DNA of 34,267 nt from Anaerolineae bacterium (GCA_016930015.1 JAFGHR010000076.1:1-34267), one strand, 5' to 3'; positions 1 through 9,212 are shown, counted from the stretch's first letter. Numbers and translations are program-made. Notes: generated from the sequence alone by a model not told the origin.

Positions 1-2
1 GA

Positions 3-491
3 TTTTTCTCACGGGATTCGTGTCGGCGAGTGATCCTGTTTCCCGTGACACAGGTGATTCTCTTCTCAAGTTATGCTGGATTCCACATCCGGTACCAGCG
101 CGTTGGCGCGGCACCGGGCGGCGCGAAACTGCGCGTTACTGGGCGGCACCTGGACCTGCCGTGGCTGCGGGTCGAGGGTGATTTTGGCGTTGGTTGGGTG
201 CGTATCCTGTACACCATTTTCCGTGGTGATTGGGATACTGTGCCCGTAGTGGATATGCCGGTGGGCGAAATCGAACTGCCGGTAGGCGTTGTTTCCATTG
301 TGCGGCCCATCTATGCGCAGCCCTACGGCATAGGACAGGTCGGGGAACTGATGCCGGACACGTATACGATTGTGGGGCGTACCCAGGACTTTGCGTGGGT
401 ACAGCTCTCGACACCGTCCGGCGTCGTCTGGATCAACGTCTACCATATCACCCTGCGCGGCGTGTCAGACAATATTCCCGTGGTCCAGTAA
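3..491 (+). CDS. SH3-type repeat protein, 3' part (5' end outside window)
   Basis: The reading frame is open to the left edge and ends at TAA 489-491. A GTG at 30 could start it, but no ribosome-binding site is visible, so I treat it as 5'-truncated. Two modules of about 65 residues follow each other, each built of short beta strands and ending in the same pattern: a W-V-R/N core, then a Y-T/H-I-x-L/F-R-G segment, then V-P-V-V. This matches the bacterial SH3 (SH3b-like) repeats that often decorate secreted Anaerolineae proteins and are thought to bind cell wall or protein ligands. The first module lacks the usual N-V-R-S-G-P-G stretch before its core. The protein is probably extracytoplasmic, but no signal peptide is in view. 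It converges on the ABC permease gene across an 81-base gap. The fold call is fairly safe; the ligand is unknown. Confidence 0.6.
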   Translation, partial: FFSRDSCRRVILFPVTQVILFSSYAGFHIRYQRVGAAPGGAKLRVTGRHLDLPWLRVEGDFGVGWVRILYTIFRGDWDTVPVVDMPVGEIELPVGVVSIVRPIYAQPYGIGQVGELMPDTYTIVGRTQDFAWVQLSTPSGVVWINVYHITLRGVSDNIPVVQ

Positions 492-550
492 ATCACCAGA
501 ATAATCAGGGGCAGCGTATGATGGTTGGCCAACGCTGCCCCATTGGTGAT
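492..550. other. nested inverted repeat between convergent genes (possible bidirectional terminator)
   Basis: Outer arms ATCACCA (492-498) and TGGTGAT (544-550) flank inner arms GGGGCAGCG (508-516) and CGCTGCCCC (533-541), and the loop contains the palindrome TTGGCCAA. It lies directly after the SH3-protein stop and 22 bases from the permease stop. Neither side has a clear T run, so it is not a canonical intrinsic terminator, although its position between converging genes suggests a role at transcript ends. Confidence 0.55.
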
Positions 551-572
551 AATCACGGTGCCGAAACCGGTG

Positions 573-3500
573 TTATTCGTAACGCAGCACGTTCATCGGT
601 TTTTCAGCGGCGGATCCCCAGGCTGAGAGGGTCGCGGCGCTAATGGCCACGCCAATTGACATCAAGATCAGCAGGCCGACGGTTGAAAATTCAAGCGCAT
701 CCCGAACCTGGTCCTGGCCCAGACTCGCCAGCACCAAGACCACGGTAACCAGCAGGCCGACGGCAACACCGATAAGTCCGGCGATCAATCCGATCAGGCC
801 GTTTTCGATCATCAACATCCCAAGAACACGCCGCCCCTTGAGGCCAACCGCTTTCATAACGCCAATCTGCCGCCGTCGTTCTTGTGTCGCCAGCGCAACA
901 GTATTAGCGATGATCGCTGTCCCGGCCACAAGTGCCAGCCACGCCACCAGTGTCGGGATCGCGCGCAGTTGTTCGATCAGCCGCTCGATCAGCTCCGTCA
1001 GGTCACTCAGTTCTATCGCAAAAACGCCCGGCAGATCCGACAGTTTGATCATGACGTTATCCATGTATACCGGGTCGCTTTCATCGATCATCGCAATGGT
1101 CACGATGCTGTCAGGTAAGATAATTTCGGGTAGGGTGTCGGGCGGAATCACAAACTGATCGCCAAACGTCGTTTGTTCAGAACTCAGTGCGATGATCCCC
1201 GTCACGGTGAACCGCAGCAACACATCATCCTGATCCCCCAGGCCGTTTTCAAATAAAAACATCAGCCTGGTTCCCGCGGTGATATTATACTGTTCCGTAA
1301 AAAACGACTCGCGCAGCATGATGTTGTGTTTCCCGATGTCGTTGGGCGCTAACTGGCGTCCGTCCACCATACGGTATTCCGGAAGTTTGCTCAGGTCCTC
1401 GCGTTCTGATAAGAATGTATAAAATCCCTGCTCCGGAGCCTCGAAATTACTGTTTTCACGGGGATCATCCTGCTCGTCCTGGTTATCATACCGCCGGTTT
1501 TCGATTGGCTTACCGTTGATTGACATCAACACGGCGCGGTAGGTGGTGTACTGGGCAAACCCGTCTACCCCGTCAGCCCCGTCAAGCGTATCTCGGATAA
1601 CCTCGCGCTGATCTTCCAGATTCGTCACAATCAGCAGGTTGCCTTCTATGCGCTCGCTGATCTGGGTATCCAGAATGTGACTGACTGCCGATGTCGTCAG
1701 TGATACCAGACTCAGCCCTGCAATACCGACACTCAACCCCAGCAGCGTGGAAGCAGTCCGGTTGCGGCGTCCCGACATTTCACGCAAGATCAGGCGCGCA
1801 TCAACACCGTAGTGACGTCGAAGGTGCCGCCACAATGCGACCACCACCACCAGGCCAATCAGCAAAGCAAGCCATTGAAAGCGCTGGCCGAATTCGTCCA
1901 GTACACCAAACCCTATCGCCAGGCCGGCTACACTCAGCAGCACCAGCGATGCGCTTTGCGCTGTATAGTGGGCTATTTCGGTGGCCTGCTGTGATTGTGA
2001 TAGGCCAAACCGTCTGAAAATACCGGCCTGCCCCAATTCTTTCCAGCGTTCCGAGCGAACGATCAACCAGAACAGGCCCGCGAATCCGGCTAGCGCAGCG
2101 ACGGCGATAACACCAAACTGCGTCACGCTGTACCCTGCCCCCGCCAGAATGAGCACCAGCGTCAGGCTGACCAGCCCCATCAGCAGCCACCCCGGCATTT
2201 TGCCGACGGCCCACACGAGCAGCCAGTAACCGATAAATATAGCTCCCAGCAGCGCCAACATACCCTCAACAATCACAACACCCGTCGAAATGTCCGCCAG
2301 AAAGTCCCAAACGGGCGTTCCGTCAAGCAGGGCGGCGGCAGCGTTGCCCAGCGCTACACCAACCACACTGCCCAGCGTTGTACCCAGTGACGCCAGCGCA
2401 ATCACGCCCACCAGCGCCCGGCTAAACCAGCGAATCGCAAACCCGATCAGCAGGGTTACCATACTCCAACTTGTTACCCACAAGATATCATTATGCTTCG
2501 CGGCGTTAATCACGTCGTTTGCGGGTTTGACCTCACCCAAACTGGCGGGCAGCCAGATTTCACTGAGGATCAGGAATGTGCCGGAGGCTAATACGACGCC
2601 GATCGCCAGTGAGCCATACAGCAGCACAGTCTGGCGTAACATTCGCAGCAGCATCGTGACGGCGCGCTGTCCGCGCTCACGGCGCGATCCGGTTCGCAAC
2701 CAGCCTGTGAGCCAGCCCGCCGCACCCGTGATCCAGTTTTCCAAACGCTCGAACCGCCGTGAGAGCCGGAAAACAAAATAGTCAGGCAGGGGATCGGCAA
2801 TACCCGTATTGGCGATGATTACGCCTACAAACAGGCCAATAAGTGCCCCCGCGCCACCAAACATATACAATGGCCCAACGATCAGTGCGTTCTCTACGAC
2901 AGTATTCACGAGCAGGCCCAGCACAACGATCATTACAATCAATGTCACCAGTGTTTGGAGCAGACCCGCGGCAGGCATTTGGGCTTCATTCGGACGCAGC
3001 ACGACGGCAGGCCGCACCTGCCCGGCGATTAGAGTCGGCAGAAAGCCGAACAATATGGTCATGATCATACCCAGAAACAACCCGCTCAGCATCGCTTCAG
3101 GATAAAGCCGCCATTCCAGCGACAGTCGGAACGCTTCTTCGCCAACGTTTTTGATGAGGTAACTCAGGATCACACCAAAGATCACACCAATTATGCTGCC
3201 AAGCAGCCCCATTAAAGCGGCTTCGACCAAAAACAACCCGGTGACCCGGTTCCCCTTGAGGCCCAGCGTTTTGAGAACGGCAATTTCTACCGTTCGGCGG
3301 CTGACAACGACCAGCATGGTATTGATGATGCCGATACCGCCGATCAAAAGTGATGACAGGCCCATCACCAGGATCATGTCATCAATAATCCCGGCTGTCT
3401 CTGCGTTCTGATCCTGGAGTTCTGCGGTCGTGACCCGGTTTAGTTCCTTGTCGAAATCCGTATCCGTGTCAAACTGCGCATCCAGAAAATCAACCAGGCT

Positions 3501-4394
3501 GCGCTCAAGTGCGGCGATATCACGCCCTATCTCGGCTTTGATGAATATCTGGTCGGGCAGCGCTTGTTGTCCCTTGTAGGGCAAATCGGCGATCGATACA
3601 TACACATAGTCCATAAAAGCCGTTTGCGGATTCGACAGAATGGACTCAGAGTCGGATGGGACTGAGCCGACGACCACGAATAGGGTATCAGCCGCACCCA
3701 GCCGCACCACGTCACCGATCTGTAGATTCAGACTGGAGCGGTGCATGAGATTACGCGAGATCACCAGCGGGCGAAGATTCGAGACCACCTGCGCAGGATA
3801 GACCGCCCATGCCGCCGCAGGTGTGACATAAGACGGAAGCACAGCCTGAGCCGCCAATGCGCCAATTTGGGCGCTCATAATTCTGGCTGTGGCAACAACA
3901 TCATTCTCACCTTCACCAAACGCATCAGCCAGTGTTAACCCGGCGGGATCATCCAGAATTACGGTGTCGTAGAATGGGTAATGTTCGGGCTCGATATACA
4001 GGTCTAGCACCGGCTGAGGTGGTTCAGAGCGCCCGTTAACGATGCGCCGCAGTGATGTTACACTGCCAAGACGCGCCGCAGTGATGTCAACCTCTTCTTT
4101 TTCGGCCCACTCTGTGATCAGTTGGTAACCCGCGCGAGAAAAAACAGGCGAATCTAAAGCAGACAGTTCGACGATTTCAGGGACATCACGCGAGGCGTAG
4201 ACGCGGATATCACCGCGATTCATTTCTGCCAGGTCGGTTGTTAGTTCGTCGGCGACCATGAACGCCAGTGTACGCAGTGCCACAACCGCTGATACACCCG
4301 TAGCCACGCACACCAGGGCAAACATAGTCCGCGACCGGTTGCGTAACATGTCGCGGATCGAGTGGTGGAAAAAGAAACGCATCAGTTTGATCAT
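573..4394 (-). CDS. ABC transporter permease with two FtsX/MacB-type modules
   Basis: This is the membrane subunit of an ABC system of the MacB/LolCE/FtsX (type VII) class, 1273 residues long. The N-terminal module has one membrane segment (about 18-42), a periplasmic-core-like region (about 45-320) and FtsX membrane helices (about 335-455). A central stretch (about 480-860) carries many extra hydrophobic helices. A second module repeats the plan: helix about 885-910, soluble region about 915-1140, and final helices about 1150-1265. In Gram-negative LolC/LolE the two halves are separate proteins; here they are fused, as in many Chloroflexota and Firmicutes ABC3-type permeases. The ATG overlaps the ATPase stop as ATGA (4391-4394), so the pair is translationally coupled. 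Likely role: export or mechanotransmission at the envelope. The substrate cannot be read from sequence. Confidence 0.88.
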   Translation of the reverse strand: MIKLMRFFFHHSIRDMLRNRSRTMFALVCVATGVSAVVALRTLAFMVADELTTDLAEMNRGDIRVYASRDVPEIVELSALDSPVFSRAGYQLITEWAEKEEVDITAARLGSVTSLRRIVNGRSEPPQPVLDLYIEPEHYPFYDTVILDDPAGLTLADAFGEGENDVVATARIMSAQIGALAAQAVLPSYVTPAAAWAVYPAQVVSNLRPLVISRNLMHRSSLNLQIGDVVRLGAADTLFVVVGSVPSDSESILSNPQTAFMDYVYVSIADLPYKGQQALPDQIFIKAEIGRDIAALERSLVDFLDAQFDTDTDFDKELNRVTTAELQDQNAETAGIIDDMILVMGLSSLLIGGIGIINTMLVVVSRRTVEIAVLKTLGLKGNRVTGLFLVEAALMGLLGSIIGVIFGVILSYLIKNVGEEAFRLSLEWRLYPEAMLSGLFLGMIMTILFGFLPTLIAGQVRPAVVLRPNEAQMPAAGLLQTLVTLIVMIVVLGLLVNTVVENALIVGPLYMFGGAGALIGLFVGVIIANTGIADPLPDYFVFRLSRRFERLENWITGAAGWLTGWLRTGSRRERGQRAVTMLLRMLRQTVLLYGSLAIGVVLASGTFLILSEIWLPASLGEVKPANDVINAAKHNDILWVTSWSMVTLLIGFAIRWFSRALVGVIALASLGTTLGSVVGVALGNAAAALLDGTPVWDFLADISTGVVIVEGMLALLGAIFIGYWLLVWAVGKMPGWLLMGLVSLTLVLILAGAGYSVTQFGVIAVAALAGFAGLFWLIVRSERWKELGQAGIFRRFGLSQSQQATEIAHYTAQSASLVLLSVAGLAIGFGVLDEFGQRFQWLALLIGLVVVVALWRHLRRHYGVDARLILREMSGRRNRTASTLLGLSVGIAGLSLVSLTTSAVSHILDTQISERIEGNLLIVTNLEDQREVIRDTLDGADGVDGFAQYTTYRAVLMSINGKPIENRRYDNQDEQDDPRENSNFEAPEQGFYTFLSEREDLSKLPEYRMVDGRQLAPNDIGKHNIMLRESFFTEQYNITAGTRLMFLFENGLGDQDDVLLRFTVTGIIALSSEQTTFGDQFVIPPDTLPEIILPDSIVTIAMIDESDPVYMDNVMIKLSDLPGVFAIELSDLTELIERLIEQLRAIPTLVAWLALVAGTAIIANTVALATQERRRQIGVMKAVGLKGRRVLGMLMIENGLIGLIAGLIGVAVGLLVTVVLVLASLGQDQVRDALEFSTVGLLILMSIGVAISAATLSAWGSAAEKPMNVLRYE

Positions 4395-5104
4395 GATGCC
4401 TGGTCCTCTTCGGTGATACGGCCATCGACCAGGTGGAGAACACGCTCCATTTGCCCCGCCAGTTCAGGATCGTGGGTAACCAATACCACCGTTGTCCCTG
4501 TCTCGCGCCATACATCCCGCAGCGCCTGCATCACCACTGCCGAGGCCTCTGAATCCAGGTTGCCGGTTGGTTCGTCGGCCAACAGCAGCGGCGGATTATT
4601 CGCCAGTGCCCGCGCAATAGCGACACGCTGCTGCTGTCCACCAGACAGTTCCATAGGCCGGTGTTTCATCCGGTCAGCCAATCCGAGCAGTTCCAACAGT
4701 TCGCGGGCGCGCTGTTCTGGCTTAAACTTAGGTCGGCGGGCAAACTGGATCGGCAGCGCTACGTTTTCCAGGGCGGTCAGGGTCGGCACCAGGTTAAAGA
4801 ATTGGAATACGAATCCGATTTTTTCATTTCGTACTTCGGTTAACCGGCCTTCGCTCATATTAGTGACGTCCGCCCCGTCGATCTCAATACGGCCTTTGGT
4901 CGGCGCATCCAACCCGCCGATCAGGCCGAGCAGTGTACTTTTCCCACTGCCGGACGGCCCGACGATACCAACCATCTCGTTCTCAAATATCGTCAGGTTT
5001 ACGCCGCGCACCGCATGCACCACAACCTTGCCCAGCGGCAGGTCTTTTGTCAGATCGGTAGTACGCAGCACGACGCGGCGGCCATTATTTTTCGCAGCAG
5101 TCAT
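4391..5104 (-). CDS. ABC transporter ATP-binding protein, LolD/MacB type
   Basis: This 237-residue ATPase powers the FtsX-type permease encoded immediately downstream. Visible motifs are Walker A GPSGSGKST (49-57), the Q-loop glutamine (about 101), signature LSGGQ (153-157), Walker B LLLADE (173-178) followed by PTGNLD, and the H-loop VTHD. The PTGNLDS sequence after Walker B is typical of the LolD/MacB/FtsE branch. The ATG at 5104 is preceded by AGGGA at a suitable distance, and an exact TATAAT lies upstream on the minus strand (5172-5177). The gene overlaps the permease by four bases, so the two form one operon. The family call is secure; the transported substrate is not known. Confidence 0.93.
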   Translation of the reverse strand: MTAAKNNGRRVVLRTTDLTKDLPLGKVVVHAVRGVNLTIFENEMVGIVGPSGSGKSTLLGLIGGLDAPTKGRIEIDGADVTNMSEGRLTEVRNEKIGFVFQFFNLVPTLTALENVALPIQFARRPKFKPEQRARELLELLGLADRMKHRPMELSGGQQQRVAIARALANNPPLLLADEPTGNLDSEASAVVMQALRDVWRETGTTVVLVTHDPELAGQMERVLHLVDGRITEEDQAS

Positions 5105-5171
5105 AAAATATCCCTATCCGGTGATCGGAGTTTGTCCCAAAAACGATCACAATCATTCGATCATTCTACAA

Positions 5172-5177
5172 ATTATA
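5172..5177 (-). promoter_or_regulatory. -10 box for the ABC exporter operon
   Basis: The minus strand reads an exact TATAAT about 70 bases upstream of the ATPase start. No good -35 hexamer lies 16-18 bases before it, so the promoter may rely on an activator or a weak -35. Confidence 0.45.
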
Positions 5178-5258
5178 CGCCTATTATCCTCACTCTGTTG
5201 CTGATTGTCAGTAAACCACCGCACAATCACCGGTCAACCAACCGTACCAGTCGGGCTA

Positions 5259-5287
5259 TTGACCGCACGTGGCTTAATTGTTATGCT
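5259..5287 (+). promoter_or_regulatory. sigma70-type promoter for the L,D-transpeptidase
   Basis: TTGACC (5259-5264) and TATGCT (5282-5287) are separated by exactly 17 bases. The predicted start of transcription is near 5294. This makes the in-frame ATG at 5294 leaderless and favours the ATG at 5336, which would have an approximately 42-base leader. Confidence 0.6.
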
Positions 5288-5335
5288 CTACGAATGGGTT
5301 TATCAAAAAATAGCATGGATGAGGGCCTGGTTTTG

Positions 5336-6499
5336 ATGAATCGAAACCATAAACTGCTGCTGTACGGTGTTATTGTTGTCAGCATGGTTATGTCGATAGC
5401 CTGGGGTGCTTCCACGGCAAGCGCTTTCCCCGGTGATAAACGTGACGAAGAATGTGCCGACCTGATCGCACAGGCCATAGCGGCCACTCCTGAAGGTGAA
5501 ACAGCCGATATCCCGGATGATTGCCTGCCGGACGAGGGCATGTCAGCGATTGAAGTACGTGCTGCCGAAGCGGTTATGCGTGTGTCCCCCTTGCCTGATG
5601 TCAACCAGGTACCGTATCAGGAAGACGTTGTATGGACCCGTGCCTACCGGCGCATGATCGGCCATGTTGTGATTTATGATGCGCCAAATGGTAACCCCAT
5701 TGGCGAGCTTGACGCCGGATACAACTATGTGACCGTGATCAGCGCCCAGGATGGATTCATACAGATCAACTACGGCCAGTGGGTCGCGGAGGAACATATC
5801 ACCTGGGCGGATGTATCCGAGTTTGCAGGGGTTGAGATCGTCAACCAGCCCAAACGCCCCTTTGCATGGATGTTGGCCGAAGCCTACCCCAGCCGGTATC
5901 CCGGCGGCCCCCAGGACAAAAACGCCCAGATGATCGAGCGCTACGCGCTGATGAACATTTATGGTGTTGAATATGTGGATGGCTGGGAGTGGTACCTGGT
6001 CGGTCCCAATCAATGGATACAACAAATTCGTGTCGCCAAAGTGCAGCCAACCGAAAGACCGGAAGGCGTCAGCAAAGATGACTGGTGGGTTTCCGTCGAT
6101 CTTTATGAACAAACGGCGGTCGCGTATGAAGGCGACAAAATGGTTTTTGCGACGTTGATATCATCCGGTCTGCCGCAGTGGGGCACCAGGGAAGGCTTGT
6201 ACCAGATTTACGACCGCTTTGAGGCTACCCGGATGAGTGGGGCTTCCGGCCAGACGGATTTTTACTTTATCGAAGAAGTCCCATACGTGATGTACTACGA
6301 CGGTGAAATCGCGCTCCACGGCACATACTGGCATGATCGTTTTGGCTATCGCCAAAGTCACGGCTGTGTCAACCTGTCGATTATGGATTCCTGGTGGTTG
6401 TTTGATTGGACCAGCAGCGAGCCAGACATCAATGTCTGGGTCTATGTCCACAGCAGCGGCAAGTATCGCACCGATCTGCCAAGCTGGGCCAGGCGGTAG
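5336..6499 (+). CDS. secreted L,D-transpeptidase (YkuD family) with SH3-like region
   Basis: The 387-residue product should make or remodel 3-3 peptidoglycan cross-links, or attach proteins, outside the membrane. Residues 1-30 form a Sec signal peptide: MNRNHK, a hydrophobic run, then an A-S-A-type cleavage site near 28-30. No lipobox is present. A beta-rich SH3-like stretch lies around 110-170. The YkuD catalytic domain spans about 255-380 and contains HGTYWH and the catalytic motif SHGCVNL (S341, H342, G343, C344). Three in-frame ATGs exist (5294, 5315, 5336). I chose 5336 because GAGGG precedes it by about 10 bases, the signal peptide begins there, and the predicted transcript starts near 5294. 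A strong terminator follows, so the gene is probably monocistronic. Confidence 0.9.
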   Translation: MNRNHKLLLYGVIVVSMVMSIAWGASTASAFPGDKRDEECADLIAQAIAATPEGETADIPDDCLPDEGMSAIEVRAAEAVMRVSPLPDVNQVPYQEDVVWTRAYRRMIGHVVIYDAPNGNPIGELDAGYNYVTVISAQDGFIQINYGQWVAEEHITWADVSEFAGVEIVNQPKRPFAWMLAEAYPSRYPGGPQDKNAQMIERYALMNIYGVEYVDGWEWYLVGPNQWIQQIRVAKVQPTERPEGVSKDDWWVSVDLYEQTAVAYEGDKMVFATLISSGLPQWGTREGLYQIYDRFEATRMSGASGQTDFYFIEEVPYVMYYDGEIALHGTYWHDRFGYRQSHGCVNLSIMDSWWLFDWTSSEPDINVWVYVHSSGKYRTDLPSWARR

Positions 6500-6529
6500 T
6501 CCAAACGCAAAACACGGCTAAAACTATAG

Positions 6530-6563
6530 GCGGAGCACACGCAGTGTTCCGCTTTTTTCTTTT
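6530..6563 (+). terminator. Rho-independent terminator after the L,D-transpeptidase gene
   Basis: Stem GCGGAGCAC (6530-6538) pairs with GTGTTCCGC (6544-6552) with one G-T wobble around a 5-base loop. TTTTTT then CTTTT follows on the plus strand. Confidence 0.85.
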
Positions 6564-6624
6564 CACACCACAATACACTATCATACACACAGACTATCGC
6601 GCGTTTGACTCGAGGTGGTGACGC

Positions 6625-7200
6625 ATGGATCGCACAAGCCGCAGCATTGTGATCGGGCTGGTTGGTGTACTGGCGATTGCCGTGCTGGCGATAATAGTGG
6701 CGCTGTTGGTGCCATTCCAGGTCAAACAACCCGGCAGTATCCGTAACATTGAGGGTGTGGTTGAGCTAAAAACGTCCGGCAACGGATCACCTCAAGCGCT
6801 TGATCCGGAAGCCGAATCATACACGTTTGACGTTGATCAAAGCCTCAGGGTGCAGCCGGGAGGACGGGCTACAGTCACATTTATAGGTGATGGCTCTAAA
6901 TCCGGGCGGGCTGTGTTAAGTGGCCCGGCAACGTTGGCGCTGCGTGATGCCTACCGGCAGGCAACCCTGCTGGGGCATGTTATCGACTCTGACCGGTTTG
7001 ATCGTGAATACAGCCTCACGTTAGAACAAACCAGCGGTGATGTCCGTTATTTTTTCGACAATACATCACCGCCATTTTCCGAAATCAACATCACCATCCA
7101 GCTTCCGACCGGCAGTTATTCACCGTCTGCGCCCTGCTGGGTGATCGTGATCAGCGCAGACGGTCAGGTCACCACCGAGGATATCGATTGCACGCCGTGA
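6625..7200 (+). CDS. membrane-anchored FecR-like domain protein
   Basis: The 191-residue protein has a short basic N-terminus, one membrane helix (about 9-31) and an extracytoplasmic beta-rich domain. The pattern (an N-terminal anchor, then I-x-G-x-V-E-L, a charged Q-x-L-R-V-Q-P-G-G-R-A-T-V-x-F core, and L-S-G-P-A-T-L) resembles FecR and related domains that present periplasmic or cell-surface surfaces. Classical FecR regulates an ECF sigma factor, but no sigma or TonB gene is nearby, so that role is not supported. The ATG at 6625 has GAGGTGG about 7 bases upstream. The gene ends 22 bases before the convergent Clp-N/kinase gene. FecR-like is a moderate call; the function is unknown. Confidence 0.65.
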   Translation: MDRTSRSIVIGLVGVLAIAVLAIIVALLVPFQVKQPGSIRNIEGVVELKTSGNGSPQALDPEAESYTFDVDQSLRVQPGGRATVTFIGDGSKSGRAVLSGPATLALRDAYRQATLLGHVIDSDRFDREYSLTLEQTSGDVRYFFDNTSPPFSEINITIQLPTGSYSPSAPCWVIVISADGQVTTEDIDCTP

Positions 7201-7222
7201 CTTGCACGCGTGAACCACTCAC

Positions 7223-9154
7223 TTACAGGTCATCTGGTTTTACTTCGGTGCGATCCATATCGGTTGTTGTCTCAGACCAGGACCGCTGGCCGCCGATCTG
7301 GGATGGTGTTTGTGTTTCGGATACCGACAGGGCCGATACCAAAAAGGCCAGCCGCTGCGCATCGATCCCTTCAGATCGCCACCCCATCAGGCGCAGCATG
7401 ATCAACGCCAGCGCGACGTGGTATTCGTCCCACCGGTCCGGAATCCCCAAACAATCACGCACGATATCGCGCACAGTTACGACGGCGGTCAGCGCACGCG
7501 CCACTTCGTGTTTTTCACGGAAAACGCGGTCTTCGCCCCGGTTGATCGAGTCCAACAAGCCAATTGTGCCCCAAACGCCCGACCATCCTGGCGGCATCAA
7601 GCGTGCCACAACTTCAACTAACAAGCTGGCTTCAAGCATCGCCCAGTCAAACAGGGTGTGCCCTTCGCGCGTCCATCCGAAATCAATCAGCCAGGGATCG
7701 CTGCGCGGGCCTACCAGGATGTTTCCCAGGTGTAAATCACCGTGAATCATCGACAAAAAACCGCTGATCTGGCGATCCAATAACTGCGGGACGGCTAACA
7801 GTGGATTGGGAAGATCAGCAACGGTATCGTGCCCGGATGGGATACGATCCGACCGCAGATCAAACTCCGGTTCAAGACTCTGTACCGAACGCAGCAGCAG
7901 ATCATCACGCGTGCGCACGACTCGCCCCGTAATGTGTGCGATAACTTCGCCCCGGTAATATTTGCTGTTTGCGACATCCAGGCCGCGCACCTCAACCTTA
8001 CTGGAACGGTTGATAGCTTCGGGCTGGGCGCCCGCAGCCAGGTACAGCACGTCACGCGCCGCATCTGTTTTTTGCACAGTAAACCCGTTTAATACGACGC
8101 GCTCACCGGCCATAATCTGATCGGTGCGGCTCCATGTTCCCAGCGGTGAGAGTGTGTGAATACTGGCAGACTGGTTCTGGTCATCGAACGTAGCTTCAAC
8201 AACCAGCGCCGGGGGTAACACGTGTTCGTATTCACGCCATGTGCCAAAACGATACGGTTTACGCTGAGTCCACCACGCAGGCCCAAACACGTCATACAGT
8301 GATCGAATCAGATCACTGAGTTGTTGAAGATCGTTTTTGACAGCAAACTCGCGCAGGCTGACCGGTTCTGTGTCTTCCAGCTTGCCGACAAATGTGTATT
8401 TCAGGCCGCCGACGGCGCACTTATCGGGGACAACCGGCGCATCGACAAGGTGTGCCGTTGTTGATGGCAGCGTTCCTTTGACATGCAGATCGTACCGGCG
8501 CCGCTCATACAATACAGCGTAGCGATCATCGAGCTTAACGACAACCGGCGCATCGATGCGGCCATCTACGCGCACGGGACGCACCAGCAGGACTTGCGCC
8601 CCGCTGTAGCCACCGGTCAATTCTCGGATGATCACGACCTCGCCATAGTCACGGAACATCAGTTGCAGCACCTGGCGCTGATCGTCACTCAGCGCAACCG
8701 GCCCTGTAATGGGCACTTCTGGCGCCTGGGGTTCAAGTGGTGCGGACCAGTTCGCTGCCGTTCGCCGCAGATCATTGGTATTAGCTCCCATTTCGCGCAG
8801 CACGCGGACAACCACGCTGTCGCCTTCGTCCAGAATGGCCAGCAGCATGTCACTTTCTGAGGAAGTGCGATCACCGGCCTGGGCCCTGGCCATCTGCAGC
8901 ACGTGATCCGCGCGCGGGGTTTGCGGAAAACCCGGCCAAAATCGCCGGTCTTCATACCGCCCGATCGTTTCTCGAATACTGTATCGTACAAAACGCGGCG
9001 AAAGCCCATGATGTTCTAATACGGCAGCCGTCAGCCCACCTTTGAGTTGGGTCAGCGCAATAAACAGGTGCTCAACGCCGATGAAATAATGGTGAAGTTT
9101 GGCCGATTCTTGCCGTGCCAGGGTTTCAATGTTTTGTAAGCCGATTGTCTTCAC
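7223..9154 (-). CDS. Clp-N domain fused to an aminoglycoside-phosphotransferase/TCAD9-like kinase fold
   Basis: The 643-residue protein has three parts. Residues about 1-135 form a double Clp N-terminal repeat (first repeat with G-V-E-H-L-F-I-A-L, second about 80-135), normally the substrate or adaptor domain of ClpA/ClpC, yet no AAA+ ATPase follows. From about 155 a kinase fold begins: glycine-rich GGYSGA (181-186), likely ATP lysine K207 in VVVKLDD, catalytic loop HGDLHLGN (471-478) and metal-binding IDFG (490-493). Between N-lobe and catalytic loop is a beta-rich insert (about 325-425) that looks OB-fold-like. The kinase part resembles APH/choline-kinase proteins and what I recall as ternary-complex-associated domain 9 (TCAD9) of predicted bacterial conflict systems; that link is from memory. 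The start is GTG, with a divergent promoter shared with thrB. Target and substrate are unknown. Confidence 0.75.
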   Translation of the reverse strand: MKTIGLQNIETLARQESAKLHHYFIGVEHLFIALTQLKGGLTAAVLEHHGLSPRFVRYSIRETIGRYEDRRFWPGFPQTPRADHVLQMARAQAGDRTSSESDMLLAILDEGDSVVVRVLREMGANTNDLRRTAANWSAPLEPQAPEVPITGPVALSDDQRQVLQLMFRDYGEVVIIRELTGGYSGAQVLLVRPVRVDGRIDAPVVVKLDDRYAVLYERRRYDLHVKGTLPSTTAHLVDAPVVPDKCAVGGLKYTFVGKLEDTEPVSLREFAVKNDLQQLSDLIRSLYDVFGPAWWTQRKPYRFGTWREYEHVLPPALVVEATFDDQNQSASIHTLSPLGTWSRTDQIMAGERVVLNGFTVQKTDAARDVLYLAAGAQPEAINRSSKVEVRGLDVANSKYYRGEVIAHITGRVVRTRDDLLLRSVQSLEPEFDLRSDRIPSGHDTVADLPNPLLAVPQLLDRQISGFLSMIHGDLHLGNILVGPRSDPWLIDFGWTREGHTLFDWAMLEASLLVEVVARLMPPGWSGVWGTIGLLDSINRGEDRVFREKHEVARALTAVVTVRDIVRDCLGIPDRWDEYHVALALIMLRLMGWRSEGIDAQRLAFLVSALSVSETQTPSQIGGQRSWSETTTDMDRTEVKPDDL

Positions 9155-9183
9155 TGTTCAATCGCCGTCCGTTTCTTCTCATC

Positions 9184-9212
9184 TTGGTTTATCTGTATAT
9201 ATCTACTATACT
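9184..9212 (+). promoter_or_regulatory. promoter for thrB
   Basis: TTGGTT (9184-9189) and TATACT (9207-9212) are spaced by 17 bases on the plus strand. A second TATACT lies at 9242-9247 and could serve as an alternative -10. Confidence 0.45.

Noticed and set aside
4362..5204. A 280-codon plus-strand frame over the ABC ATPase
   Set aside because: It is the antisense shadow of a gene with complete ATPase motifs and shows a serine/arginine-rich shadow composition.
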